NCBI GenBank assembly: GCA_017472255.1
Contig: JAFUQU010000038.1
Location: forward strand, 186,001 to 250,000
Direction of reading: 5' to 3'
Length of the DNA: 64,000 bases
Origin: Clostridia bacterium
Lineage (GTDB): Bacteria > Bacillota > Clostridia > Oscillospirales > CAG-272
Made by a program: the position numbers and the translations under genes. Positions within the stretch are counted from its first letter, which is position 1. Each line of letters begins with the position of its first letter. Positions 9,310 to 17,259 of the stretch are shown in pieces. Under the pieces are notes generated by a model that saw only the letters and a list, made by a program, of their open reading frames with translations, did not search any database and had not been told where the DNA came from.

Positions 9310-9354
9310 CGGTTTTGCTATTGCTATTATAGCAAAACCGCGGTAAAATGTAAA
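9310..9354 (-). promoter_or_regulatory. Promoter of the solute-binding gene overlapped by a perfect inverted repeat
   Basis: On the minus strand TTTACA (9349-9354) and TATAAT (9326-9331) are 17 bp apart. The -10 box overlaps an 11-bp perfect inverted repeat, CGGTTTTGCTA (9310-9320) and TAGCAAAACCG (9330-9340). A further partial copy, AATAGCAAAA, follows at about 9353-9362. It is a good candidate operator for the divergent AraC protein. Confidence 0.65.
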
Positions 9355-9404
9355 TAGCAAAAGTCTATTGGTTATTGACAGAATTCCGTGAACGGAGTAT
9401 GAAC

Positions 9405-10274
9405 ATGGTAAAGAAGGATATTTTAACTGAATCCCCTGCTGCGTATAACCACTCGAACAAATTTCAGTATGAAATCCACCGCGACTATATGACGGAAATT
9501 TTGCTGAATCATTCATCAAACAGCCACTATGACCGACCGCATTTTCACACCTGCTTTGAGCTGATATTGGTGGAGAGCGGAGAACTTCGGGCACGTTTGA
9601 ACGGCGTTGAGCATATCGTAAAGCCGGGGCAGTTCATCGCTATTTCCGGGCTGATTGTACACGAGCTGAACGCAATTAACAGCACCCGCTGGGTTTTCGT
9701 AATGCCAATGCCAATCGTCGGAACAACGGCGAAACTGATCGAGGGCAAACGCTTTGAGCACTGTGTCGCCGATGACGACGGTACACTGCTCGGACTGCTG
9801 CATACACTCAGCCATGTCAATCGGAAAGACGCGCTGTATGCAGCACTTACTGATAAGCAGAACCGGAGTGAGCTGATCCGTTCCCTTTGCACATCGGTGC
9901 TGATTACGGCCATCACCGTCTGCGGGCTGTGCGAGCAGCCGCCGCTCAAGCCCATCGCCCTCGACGCTCTCCAGTATATCCATCTGCACTTTCGCGAGAA
10001 AATTTGTATCGAAGACATGGCAAAGGAACTGCTTTGCACTCAGCAGAAGATGTCCGACAGCTTCCGGCGTGTATTCGGCATGACAGTCAACGCCTACATC
10101 AACCATCTTCGCGCCATCGACGTGCGGGCAAATCTGGCGGAAGATCCCGATATGCCCCTGATTGAGGCGGCAGACCTGTCAGGATTCGGCTGTGTGAGAT
10201 CATTGCTGCGCGCCTATCGCAATGAATTCGGCTGTACGCCGAGTAAGCATCGGGAGAGAACGAATCCCAACTGA
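9405..10274 (+). CDS. AraC-family transcriptional regulator
   Basis: I choose the ATG at 9405 because GGAG (9394-9397) is 7 nt upstream; earlier in-frame TTG/ATG codons have no proper site. The 289-residue protein has an N-terminal cupin sensor (HFHTCFELILVESGEL, with the effector-binding His residues early). The C-terminal double helix-turn-helix contains ICIEDMAKELLCTQQ in its first helices and the end motif EFGCTPSKHR typical of AraC/XylS proteins. It is transcribed away from the solute-binding lipoprotein and probably controls it in response to a sugar. Confidence 0.88.
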   Translation: MVKKDILTESPAAYNHSNKFQYEIHRDYMTEILLNHSSNSHYDRPHFHTCFELILVESGELRARLNGVEHIVKPGQFIAISGLIVHELNAINSTRWVFVMPMPIVGTTAKLIEGKRFEHCVADDDGTLLGLLHTLSHVNRKDALYAALTDKQNRSELIRSLCTSVLITAITVCGLCEQPPLKPIALDALQYIHLHFREKICIEDMAKELLCTQQKMSDSFRRVFGMTVNAYINHLRAIDVRANLAEDPDMPLIEAADLSGFGCVRSLLRAYRNEFGCTPSKHRERTNPN

Positions 10275-10285
10275 ACAATCACAGC

Positions 10286-10317
10286 AGAACCGCGCCCCAT
10301 ATGGCAGGCGCGGTTCT
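10286..10317. terminator. Bidirectional terminator, second near-identical copy
   Basis: The same AGAACCGCGCC/GGCGCGGTTCT stem as at 7777-7809, with a loop differing by one base, followed by CTTTTATT. It lies between the convergent AraC gene and the 77-aa ORF. Confidence 0.85.
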
Positions 10318-10321
10318 CTTT

Positions 10322-10359
10322 TATTCAATACACTAGCTTGTATTCAATACACTAGCTTG
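10322..10359. repeat. Tandem duplication of 19 bp
   Basis: The 19-bp unit TATTCAATACACTAGCTTG occurs twice head to tail (10322-10340 and 10341-10359). The second copy contains the last codons and stop of the leftward 77-aa ORF, so the duplication reproduces the end of that gene. Confidence 0.9.
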
Positions 10360-10577
10360 CGGAAATCCTTCACCCGATGGAAGATGGACAGATTGCCGTT
10401 ATGCACGGAATTGGCGACCATTCCGGCAAAGCACACGACAGGCATTCCATGCGGGTCATGGAGTCCGTCGCCTGCGTCGAAAGCAGCCAGCACAGCGACA
10501 GCGGGGGTGTAAGCGAAAATCTCTTTACCCTTGGGTGCCCGATAAATCTCCGTGTAGTTGTTCGCCAGAAACTCCAT
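10344..10577 (-). CDS. 77-residue protein of unknown function
   Basis: The leftward ORF starts at an ATG at 10577 behind a strong AAGGAGAAAAATC ribosome-binding site. It begins 12 bp after the stop of the GH78 gene, so it should be translated as the third cistron of that operon. The sequence is not low-complexity, has no signal peptide or membrane helix, and contains a Gly/His-rich middle (DGLHDPHGMP). I do not recognise it. It might be a small accessory protein or the surviving N-terminal piece of a longer enzyme; the tandem duplication at its end hints at a rearrangement. Confidence 0.55.
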   Translation of the reverse strand: MEFLANNYTEIYRAPKGKEIFAYTPAVAVLAAFDAGDGLHDPHGMPVVCFAGMVANSVHNGNLSIFHRVKDFRKLVY

Positions 10578-10589
10578 GATTTTTCTCCT

Positions 10590-12785
10590 TTATTTCAGGA
10601 TCACGCGGTTATTGCCGGCGGTAAGCGGAATCTGCCCGCCGTTATGCAGCAGCACCGCAGTGCAGCCCTCGGGAATATCCGCGGTAACGCTGATATGATC
10701 CTCCGATTTCACATATTTCACCGCCACAATGCCGTATTCGGTGGTGATGTGTCCCTGCGCCCAGTTCATGCCGTCCACGAAGCGCGGATCGATGACCAGC
10801 GAAGCGTAGCCGCTTCCTTCCTGACGGATTCCCAGCAGATACTGGAACAGATAGCGTACCACTGCGCCGAACATGGGATGGTTCTGGGAACGCTTGTACG
10901 TCCAGTATTCGGGCAGCGTCGTGCAGCCGGTGCTCATCCATTCATGGAAGGAGTAGGGGCCTTCGGAGGTCAGCAGATTGTAAGCCAGCTGATCATAACC
11001 CTTCTCAAAGAGCACGCGGGTCACGATATCCGTGCCGAAAATGCCGGTATCATACCATGTATCCTTCTCGTAGTGCGCCACAATATTAGCCAGCGTCCGT
11101 GCGTCGCCCAGACCAATATCAACGGCAAAGGCGTTTGCACCCTGAATGTTGCCCGCGAAATCGCCGGTAGATGAATCGTAATAATCACGTATCATCGCCG
11201 CCTTCTTCCTTTCGGAACGCTCACGCAGCGCAGGAATCAGGTCGTTCTTTCCCAGCACCTCGCAGAACTCGATCAGACGGTTGATTGTCTTCACATAGAA
11301 ATAGTTGTTGACATAGGGCGCGGGAATAGCGATCTCCTCCGGCGTACACCAGTCGCCCAGACACCAGTCGCCCGGCTGATCGCTAACCACCAGATCGTTC
11401 TCGCTGTGGGCTTCCAGATAATCGAAATAGTGCAGCACCTTCGGCAGGAACTCCGCCAGCACCGATTTGTCGCCGTACATCTTGTAATACTGATAGGGAA
11501 CCTCTGCAATCGCGCAGCCCCAGCCGCCCGGTCCGCCGCCCGAATGGGTGTAGGGCGCCGTATACTGCACGTGACCGCTGATTCTGTCCTGACAGTCGGA
11601 AATATCATAAAGCCATTTGCGATAGAATTTCTTCGCGTCGGTCATCATCATGACGCACTCGCAGACCAGCTCACCGTCACCGGTATAACCGTGCTTTTCC
11701 AAATGCGGGCAGTCGGAGGGAATGCCAAGGTGCATATTGTCCAGCTGCGTGCGCAGATAGGCGTCATACATCCAGTTCAGCAGGCTGTTGTCGCTTTTGA
11801 AGGAAGATGTAACCGCCGCGTCGGTGTGAATCACCTCGCAGGACACAATCTCCGCGTTTTTGGTCACGCTTGCGTAGCGGAAGCCCATCCACATGAATTT
11901 CAGCGAATAGAGACGGTCGCTGCCGTCGGTAACAAAGCTGCAATTCTGCTTGTGGTTGGTGTAATCTTCAATGTCGCCATCCTTCAGGCGCTCGGAGACC
12001 CGGCATTCGATTTTGCAGATATCCTTCGTCCGGCAGGCAATCACCGGCGTGCCGGTGATGTTCTCGCCCATATCGTAGATATACGCGGCATCGGTCTCAC
12101 CCACGAGGCGCGGCTTAATGGTGCGAATCACACGGTCGGGCGGGCAATCCTGCAAACCGTACTCGGTATCGGGCGCGGTCGTCTCGGTAAGCGGCTCCCA
12201 GCCGGACATATCGAAGCCAACTTCGTTCCAGCCGTCCAAACGGTAGGCGCTGTAATCGTGATGCTCATAGAAATGGAAGTGATAGCCGACGATGGGGCTT
12301 TGCGTCCAGCGCAGCCAATCGCCCGAATCCACCCGCTCGATGCTGCCGTCAGCGTAAGTGACCTCCAACGTAAAGCAGAGCTTGTTGTCGCCATAGTTGA
12401 TCGTACCGCCGTAGGAAGCGGCGCAGTGATACCATCCTCCCGCCAGCGCCATGCCAAGACAGTTAGCCCCCTCGTTCAGCGCGTCGGTGACATCCAGCTT
12501 CCGGCACCAGATACGATGCGCCAGCTTCTCGCCGTAGGCTTTGATGCAATGGTGGCTGTAAGGCGCAGCAGCGTCGGTGGGATGGAAATCGGTGGCGAGG
12601 GTGCCGTACAAATCATCGCCGATCATGCTGCCGTTGATGTAAAGCCGGTGCAGTCCAAGTCCGCAAACCGTGATCCATGCTTCCTTCACCGGACGTGAAA
12701 GGCTGAATTCGCCTCGCACATAAGGGGTCATACATCCGGGCACACGCATCCAGCGCGCACTGCCGAACAGTTCAGTTGCCGTCAT
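10590..12785 (-). CDS. Alpha-L-rhamnosidase, GH78 family
   Basis: I place the start at the ATG at 12785, nine nt after AGGAGG; the upstream in-frame ATG at 12806 overlaps that site. The 731-residue enzyme shows GH78 features: beta-sandwich N-terminal domains, the DCPHLEKHGYTGD motif that begins the (alpha/alpha)6 catalytic barrel, and the later EWMSTGCTTLPEYW segment where the second acidic catalytic residue is expected. It has no signal peptide, so it should release L-rhamnose from imported oligosaccharides in the cytoplasm. It follows a ribulokinase-like gene by 21 bp, which suggests one operon for deoxysugar or pentose use. Confidence 0.88.
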   Translation of the reverse strand: MTATELFGSARWMRVPGCMTPYVRGEFSLSRPVKEAWITVCGLGLHRLYINGSMIGDDLYGTLATDFHPTDAAAPYSHHCIKAYGEKLAHRIWCRKLDVTDALNEGANCLGMALAGGWYHCAASYGGTINYGDNKLCFTLEVTYADGSIERVDSGDWLRWTQSPIVGYHFHFYEHHDYSAYRLDGWNEVGFDMSGWEPLTETTAPDTEYGLQDCPPDRVIRTIKPRLVGETDAAYIYDMGENITGTPVIACRTKDICKIECRVSERLKDGDIEDYTNHKQNCSFVTDGSDRLYSLKFMWMGFRYASVTKNAEIVSCEVIHTDAAVTSSFKSDNSLLNWMYDAYLRTQLDNMHLGIPSDCPHLEKHGYTGDGELVCECVMMMTDAKKFYRKWLYDISDCQDRISGHVQYTAPYTHSGGGPGGWGCAIAEVPYQYYKMYGDKSVLAEFLPKVLHYFDYLEAHSENDLVVSDQPGDWCLGDWCTPEEIAIPAPYVNNYFYVKTINRLIEFCEVLGKNDLIPALRERSERKKAAMIRDYYDSSTGDFAGNIQGANAFAVDIGLGDARTLANIVAHYEKDTWYDTGIFGTDIVTRVLFEKGYDQLAYNLLTSEGPYSFHEWMSTGCTTLPEYWTYKRSQNHPMFGAVVRYLFQYLLGIRQEGSGYASLVIDPRFVDGMNWAQGHITTEYGIVAVKYVKSEDHISVTADIPEGCTAVLLHNGGQIPLTAGNNRVILK

Positions 12786-12806
12786 GTTTGAAATCCTCCT
12801 GTCCAT

Positions 12807-14447
12807 TCAATCTTCTCGGATATTCTTGAGCCGCTTCATCATATCGTTTTCGATGCCGAAATAATCGTGCAGCTGCCTGTACTCATCGTACAGCTTATCA
12901 TACACCGCCGCGTCATCCGCGTTCGGCGTGAAGATCTTGTCCCGGGCGTGTCCCATATGTGCCGCCGCTTCGTGGATATCTTTGTACATTCCCGATGCCG
13001 CCGCGCCGCAGATAGCACTGCCCACCGCCATAGCTTCCACGGGCTTGGCAAGCCGTATGGTGCGTCTGGTCACGTCGGCGTAAATCTGCATAATGAGATC
13101 GTCCTTCATGGCAATTCCGCCGCAGGCGATGACATCCCTGATTTCGACGCCGTTTTCCTCGAAATTCTCGATAATACGCCGGGTACCGTAAGCGGTAGAC
13201 TCCAGCAAAGCGCGGTAAATTTCTTCCGGCTTTGTCGAAAGGGTCAAACCGACAATCAGTCCGCTCAAACGGCTGTCCTGCAAAACGCATCGGTTGCCGT
13301 TCCACCAGTCAAGCGCCACCAGACCGCTTTCGCCCACCTTCAGGCGGCGTGCTTTCTCACGCAGCAGCGCGTGGATGTTCATTCCCCGCTCCTCTGCCTC
13401 CTGTTTGTACGCAGCGGGAACGCAGTTCTTCACAAACCAGCTGAAAACATCCCCCACCGCAGCCTGTGCGGCCTCATAGGTATAGAAACCGGGGATGACC
13501 GTATCCTGCGTTACGGCACAGATACCGCTCATTGCCTTTTCGCTGTCGCCCAGTAGCAGATGACAGCCCGACGTGCCGACAATCAGCAGAAGCGTGCCCG
13601 GTTTTGTGACACCGCAGGCCGGGAAAGCCGCGTGGGCGTCGATCAGGTCGGTAGCCACCGGAATACCGGCGGGCAGCCCGATGCGTGCCGCTATTTCCGC
13701 TGTCACATATCCGGCGCCAACTCCCACCGGCGTGGTTTTCTCTGACACCTTCGTGCCGATAATATCCTTCATCCGGGGGTTCAGCTTTCCCCAGAATTCG
13801 TTCGGAACAAAGCCAAGCTCTCTGCTCCACAGCGCCTTAAAGCCCAGATGGCATTCGCTGTGAATCTCCTGCCCGGTCAGCATCCAGACCAGCCAGTCCC
13901 CCGCCTCAATAAAACGATCGGCGGCGTCATATACATGGGGCGCTTCGTCCGCAATATGCAGCAGCTTCGGGAACGTCCACTCGCTGGACAGATTGCCGCC
14001 GTAGCGTGCCAGACGTTCCGGGGCGGCTTCTCTCAGCGCATCGGAAATGCGGATAGCCTGTGCGTTCGCCGAATGATCCTTCCACAGCTTGGCGTAGGCG
14101 AAAGGCTCGTTTTTGAATTCATCCAGAAAGCAGAGGGGCGTACCATCCGCCTTAACCGGTATCAGGGTGCTGGACGTGAAGTCTACACCTACGCCCACGA
14201 TATCATTTTTATCGATGCCCGCTTCGGCAATCACCCGGGGCATCACTGTCTCCAGCACCTCCAGATAATCGGCCGGATCCTGAAGCGCCCAGTCCCGCCC
14301 CAGCGGCACGCCGTTCAGTTCGCCCTCGATGACCGCGTGACGGTATTCCATCGACGCCGACGCAACCTCGCGCCCATCGGCCATATCCACCAGCACCGCC
14401 CGTCCGGAGAGCGTGCCGTAGTCAATACCAATCGCATATTTTGTCAT
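12807..14447 (-). CDS. araB: Ribulokinase (AraB type), FGGY kinase
   Basis: The 546-residue protein closely follows the pattern of Firmicutes AraB: IGIDYGTLSGRAVLVD at the N terminus, YRHAVI, RDWALQDPADYLEVLE, GVGVDFTSSTL and IVGTSGCHLLLG. Length matches the family. The reaction is ATP-dependent phosphorylation of L-ribulose to L-ribulose 5-phosphate. araA and araD are not nearby; instead a GH78 rhamnosidase follows, so a related ketose such as L-rhamnulose could be the in vivo substrate, which is inference. A near-consensus promoter lies at 14514-14542. Confidence 0.85.
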   Translation of the reverse strand: MTKYAIGIDYGTLSGRAVLVDMADGREVASASMEYRHAVIEGELNGVPLGRDWALQDPADYLEVLETVMPRVIAEAGIDKNDIVGVGVDFTSSTLIPVKADGTPLCFLDEFKNEPFAYAKLWKDHSANAQAIRISDALREAAPERLARYGGNLSSEWTFPKLLHIADEAPHVYDAADRFIEAGDWLVWMLTGQEIHSECHLGFKALWSRELGFVPNEFWGKLNPRMKDIIGTKVSEKTTPVGVGAGYVTAEIAARIGLPAGIPVATDLIDAHAAFPACGVTKPGTLLLIVGTSGCHLLLGDSEKAMSGICAVTQDTVIPGFYTYEAAQAAVGDVFSWFVKNCVPAAYKQEAEERGMNIHALLREKARRLKVGESGLVALDWWNGNRCVLQDSRLSGLIVGLTLSTKPEEIYRALLESTAYGTRRIIENFEENGVEIRDVIACGGIAMKDDLIMQIYADVTRRTIRLAKPVEAMAVGSAICGAAASGMYKDIHEAAAHMGHARDKIFTPNADDAAVYDKLYDEYRQLHDYFGIENDMMKRLKNIRED

Positions 14448-14513
14448 ACAATTTCTCCGTTCATTTCGATTAAGTTTCGATATCGTATCACAATATCAGC
14501 CTTTTGTCAAGCT

Positions 14514-14542
14514 ATTTTAGCATATTTTTTTTACAATGTCAA
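14514..14542 (-). promoter_or_regulatory. Strong sigma-A type promoter, leftward
   Basis: On the minus strand TTGACA (14537-14542), a 17-bp A-rich spacer and TAAAAT (14514-14519) drive the ribulokinase-rhamnosidase operon. Confidence 0.75.
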
Positions 14543-14562
14543 GACATCCGAAAAATACTGTC

Positions 14563-14593
14563 CCGGAATTCGTCAAGCCTGCCCGAATTCCGG
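14563..14593 (-). terminator. Terminator after the PHP phosphatase gene
   Basis: A perfect 10-bp inverted repeat (CCGGAATTCG and CGAATTCCGG) with an 11-nt loop is followed on the minus strand by GACAGTATTTTT. It separates the deformylase operon from the ribulokinase promoter. Confidence 0.75.
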
Positions 14594-14601
14594 AAAATGG
14601 C

Positions 14602-15417
14602 TCAGAGCGCATAACGACTCATCATCCGCTCCTCAAACCGGCAGGCATGGGTGAAACCGATGCCGCGCAGAATTTCGTGAGCGGCAGGGAAGATATTTCC
14701 CAGATTTTCGGTTTTATGCGCGTCCGAGCCGAGGGTAATCAGCCGTCCGCCCATGCTGTAATAGCGCCGCAGCAGCATTACATCCTCCTCCGGCAGTCTG
14801 TTGTCGTTAATGTAGGCGGTGTTGATTTCCAGCGCAATACCATGAGCAATGATATAGCGATAAATGTCATCAAGCTGCTCCAGATACGGCATAAAGGAAA
14901 ATTCACGGTGATACCGCTTCTTGATGTATCGCGCAGCATAGGTCAGATGCGCCAGAATGTCCGGGTGAAGCAGTTCCAGCATCTCCCGCACTTCCTCGAA
15001 GTATCTTCGCGCAATCTCAACAATCCGCTCATCAGACAGCACCGAGAAGTCCGTACTAGCCATAGGATATCGCTCTTCGTCCAGAAAAACACTGTGAACC
15101 GAACCGGTCACACAATCCAATCCCTCAATCTCCGCCACCTGACGGGACAGCTTCGGATTGCGAAAGCAGTCTCCGATCTCAACGCCCGCTGTAATCGTCA
15201 GCCTGTCGTGATACGCCGCCCGGGTATCCAGTACGTCAATAATGCTGTTTTTGGCGGCGCTGTACAAGTCGCAGCGCTGCCATTTCCAGATATCGCAGTG
15301 ATCGGAAATGTTGATGGCAGACAATCCCTTCGCAATCGCCGTGTCACACATCTCTCGAAGCGGAACCTTGCAGTCGTGGGAATGGTCGGTATGCACGTGC
15401 ATATCTATGTAATTCAT
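14602..15417 (-). CDS. PHP-domain phosphatase, histidinol-phosphatase-like
   Basis: The 271-residue protein starts with the PHP metal-binding motif DMHVHTDHSHD (residues 5-15). NISDHCD, GVEIGD, GSVHS and the late LGSDAH motif follow, all metal ligands in this superfamily. The arrangement matches the HisK/HisJ class that hydrolyses histidinol phosphate, but many homologues outside his operons have other phosphoester substrates, and no his genes are nearby. It lies 16 bp downstream of the deformylase gene and shares its promoter. Confidence 0.8.
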   Translation of the reverse strand: MNYIDMHVHTDHSHDCKVPLREMCDTAIAKGLSAINISDHCDIWKWQRCDLYSAAKNSIIDVLDTRAAYHDRLTITAGVEIGDCFRNPKLSRQVAEIEGLDCVTGSVHSVFLDEERYPMASTDFSVLSDERIVEIARRYFEEVREMLELLHPDILAHLTYAARYIKKRYHREFSFMPYLEQLDDIYRYIIAHGIALEINTAYINDNRLPEEDVMLLRRYYSMGGRLITLGSDAHKTENLGNIFPAAHEILRGIGFTHACRFEERMMSRYAL

Positions 15418-15433
15418 TGAATATTCCAGCTTT

Positions 15434-15844
15434 CTAAATTAGTATACCTTCCAGATGATCCAGCTCATGCTGAATAATCTGCGCCGTGAAGCCCTCAAAG
15501 GTTTTGATTCGCGGCTTGCCGTCCACGGTCTGCCAACGCACCTTGATCGAACGATACCGCACTGTCGGCCGCTTTCCATCCAGCGACAGGCAGCCCTCCT
15601 CGGTATCGTAAGCGCCCGATTTTTTCATCAGCTCAGGGTTGAGCATCACCTCATAGCGTCCTTCGTCGTAAAACGCAATAATGCGCTTATTCTCGCCGAT
15701 CATGTTGGCCGCCATGCCGACACATTCCTCGGCGTGAGCGCGCAGCGTTTCCAGCAGATCGCGGGCGATATCGGCATCGGCAGCCGTGGCAGGCTCCCCA
15801 CGGCGGGACAGCAGAATCACATCCCGGTTGATGGGACATATCAT
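15434..15844 (-). CDS. def: Short peptide deformylase
   Basis: I place the start at the ATG at 15844, nine nt after GGAG; the ATG nine bases earlier overlaps that site. The 136-residue protein removes N-formyl groups from nascent proteins. Motif 2 EEGCLSL provides metal-binding Cys85. Motif 3 QHELDH provides His126, Glu127 and His130. Motif 1 reads CVGMAANMIG, so the glutamine expected in GxGLAAxQ is methionine here. From memory, short clostridial deformylases often show this variant. It is the first gene of a two-gene operon with a PHP phosphatase. Confidence 0.88.
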   Translation of the reverse strand: MICPINRDVILLSRRGEPATAADADIARDLLETLRAHAEECVGMAANMIGENKRIIAFYDEGRYEVMLNPELMKKSGAYDTEEGCLSLDGKRPTVRYRSIKVRWQTVDGKPRIKTFEGFTAQIIQHELDHLEGILI

Positions 15845-15880
15845 GTGAGACATCTCCTTCTTTGAAAAATTTCTACCTAT

Positions 15881-15909
15881 ATCATATCACATTCCGATAT
15901 ATTTTTCAA
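15881..15909 (-). promoter_or_regulatory. Sigma-A type promoter, leftward
   Basis: On the minus strand TTGAAA (15904-15909), 17 bp and TATGAT (15881-15886) precede the deformylase gene. Confidence 0.6.
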
Positions 15910-15948
15910 GAGACTTTCATGTTTTCACCTCATCCTGCGGCAAAAATA

Positions 15949-15977
15949 TTGACATCCGTCCGGTTTCATGTTACAAT
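15949..15977 (+). promoter_or_regulatory. Sigma-A type promoter
   Basis: TTGACA (15949-15954), 17 bp and TACAAT (15972-15977) lie 38 bp upstream of the CapA-like gene, back to back with the deformylase promoter. Confidence 0.75.
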
Positions 15978-16015
15978 GAACCCAGTCAATCATTTATAGG
16001 AAAAGAGGGATTCGT

Positions 16016-17191
16016 ATGAACAACACCGCACGTCTGCTTTTCACCGGCGACGTCTGCTTTCGCAATCAGCCGAACCTGACCGCCAAAGAGGCTGAAGGCG
16101 TTCTCGCTGAGGTTATGCTCATCTTCAAGGCCGCCGATCTGCGCATCATGAATCTGGAAACGCCATTGGCTGAGGAAGGCGTAGGCGAGCCGATCTATAA
16201 GAGCGGTCCCAACCTCATCGGACGCCCGCAGAATCTGGGCTTCCTGACCGCAGCCGGATGCGACTGCGCAACCCTCGCAAACAATCACACCAAGGACTAC
16301 GGGGAAGAAGCGCTTTACGCCACTTTCGATCTGCTGGACAAAGCGGGAATCGCCCGCTGCGGCGCCGGACGCAGCATCGAGGAAGCCTACAAAGCGTGGC
16401 GAGTTACGGTCAACGGCATCAAAATTTCGCTTCTCTCGATCTGCGAGAATGAGTTCGGCATCGCCGATGTGAATCTGTCGGGCACAGCTGGCTTTGATCT
16501 GGAGCGTCTGGGAGACAAGCTGATTGAGGAAAAAGCCGTCAGCGATTTCGTCATCGTCATGTTCCACGGCGGCTGCGAACAGAATCCCCTGCCCTCTCCC
16601 CTCTGCGTGGAACGTTACCGCACGATCATTCGTCTGGGTGCCGACGCGCTGGTCGGCGGTCACACCCATTGTATGCAGGGTTGGGAAATGTACAACGGCA
16701 AGCCGATCATCTACAGCATGGGCAACTTTTTCTTCCACTGGTCCAAACCGAACGGCGACCCATGGTGCCGCGGCTATATGACCCAGCTGACCCTTTGCGG
16801 GGAATGCGGAAAAATTACCGTGGAGCTGATCCCCTACCGTCAAGATCTGGGCGCCAATGTCATCCGCCTGCTGGACGGTCAAACATTGACCGACACCATG
16901 GCTTACATCGATCGTCTTTCGGCGATCATTCAGGATCGCGGCGAGCTGATTCGCCTGTACAAGGGCTGGTGCATGATTTCAGGTCTGGGGTATGCGGAGA
17001 GGCTGGTATCGAAGCCTGAATACTTCGACCCGGCAGGTCAGCCTCCCGCCATCGCGCCGCTGAAGAACCTGCTCTCCTGCGAAGCTCACAACGAGCTGAT
17101 GCGCACGCTGCTGAATCTCACCTTCGCCGGTGAGCTGAACGACGCCCTTGTTTGGGCGGATGAAGTCCGCGAGCTGCAAAAAATGCCGTAA
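16016..17191 (+). CDS. CapA-family (PGA_cap) metallophosphoesterase-like protein
   Basis: The 391-residue protein matches CapA-type proteins: LLFTGDVCF at the start, IMNLETPL near residue 45, ATLANNHTKDYG near 85, and VGGHTHCMQGWE with YSMGNFFFHW in the second half. These residues form the metal-binding core of a calcineurin-like fold. CapA takes part in poly-gamma-glutamate capsule production in Bacillus, but isolated homologues such as this one, without capBC and without a signal peptide, have uncertain roles. It is monocistronic between a strong promoter and a strong terminator. Confidence 0.85.
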   Translation: MNNTARLLFTGDVCFRNQPNLTAKEAEGVLAEVMLIFKAADLRIMNLETPLAEEGVGEPIYKSGPNLIGRPQNLGFLTAAGCDCATLANNHTKDYGEEALYATFDLLDKAGIARCGAGRSIEEAYKAWRVTVNGIKISLLSICENEFGIADVNLSGTAGFDLERLGDKLIEEKAVSDFVIVMFHGGCEQNPLPSPLCVERYRTIIRLGADALVGGHTHCMQGWEMYNGKPIIYSMGNFFFHWSKPNGDPWCRGYMTQLTLCGECGKITVELIPYRQDLGANVIRLLDGQTLTDTMAYIDRLSAIIQDRGELIRLYKGWCMISGLGYAERLVSKPEYFDPAGQPPAIAPLKNLLSCEAHNELMRTLLNLTFAGELNDALVWADEVRELQKMP

Positions 17192-17200
17192 CAAAAAATA

Positions 17201-17234
17201 CACGAAAAAGACGTCTGCGGACGTCTTTTTCGTG
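17201..17234. terminator. Bidirectional terminator
   Basis: A perfect 15-bp stem (CACGAAAAAGACGTC pairing with GACGTCTTTTTCGTG) with a 4-nt loop and A/T tracts on both sides separates the convergent CapA-like and AraC genes. Confidence 0.92.
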
Positions 17235-17259
17235 TTGACAATTCTTCCGCTTTATGCTA

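Noticed and set aside
11406..12698. A 430-codon rightward frame opposite the GH78 gene
   Set aside because: Shadow of the conserved rhamnosidase; no ribosome-binding site or domain.
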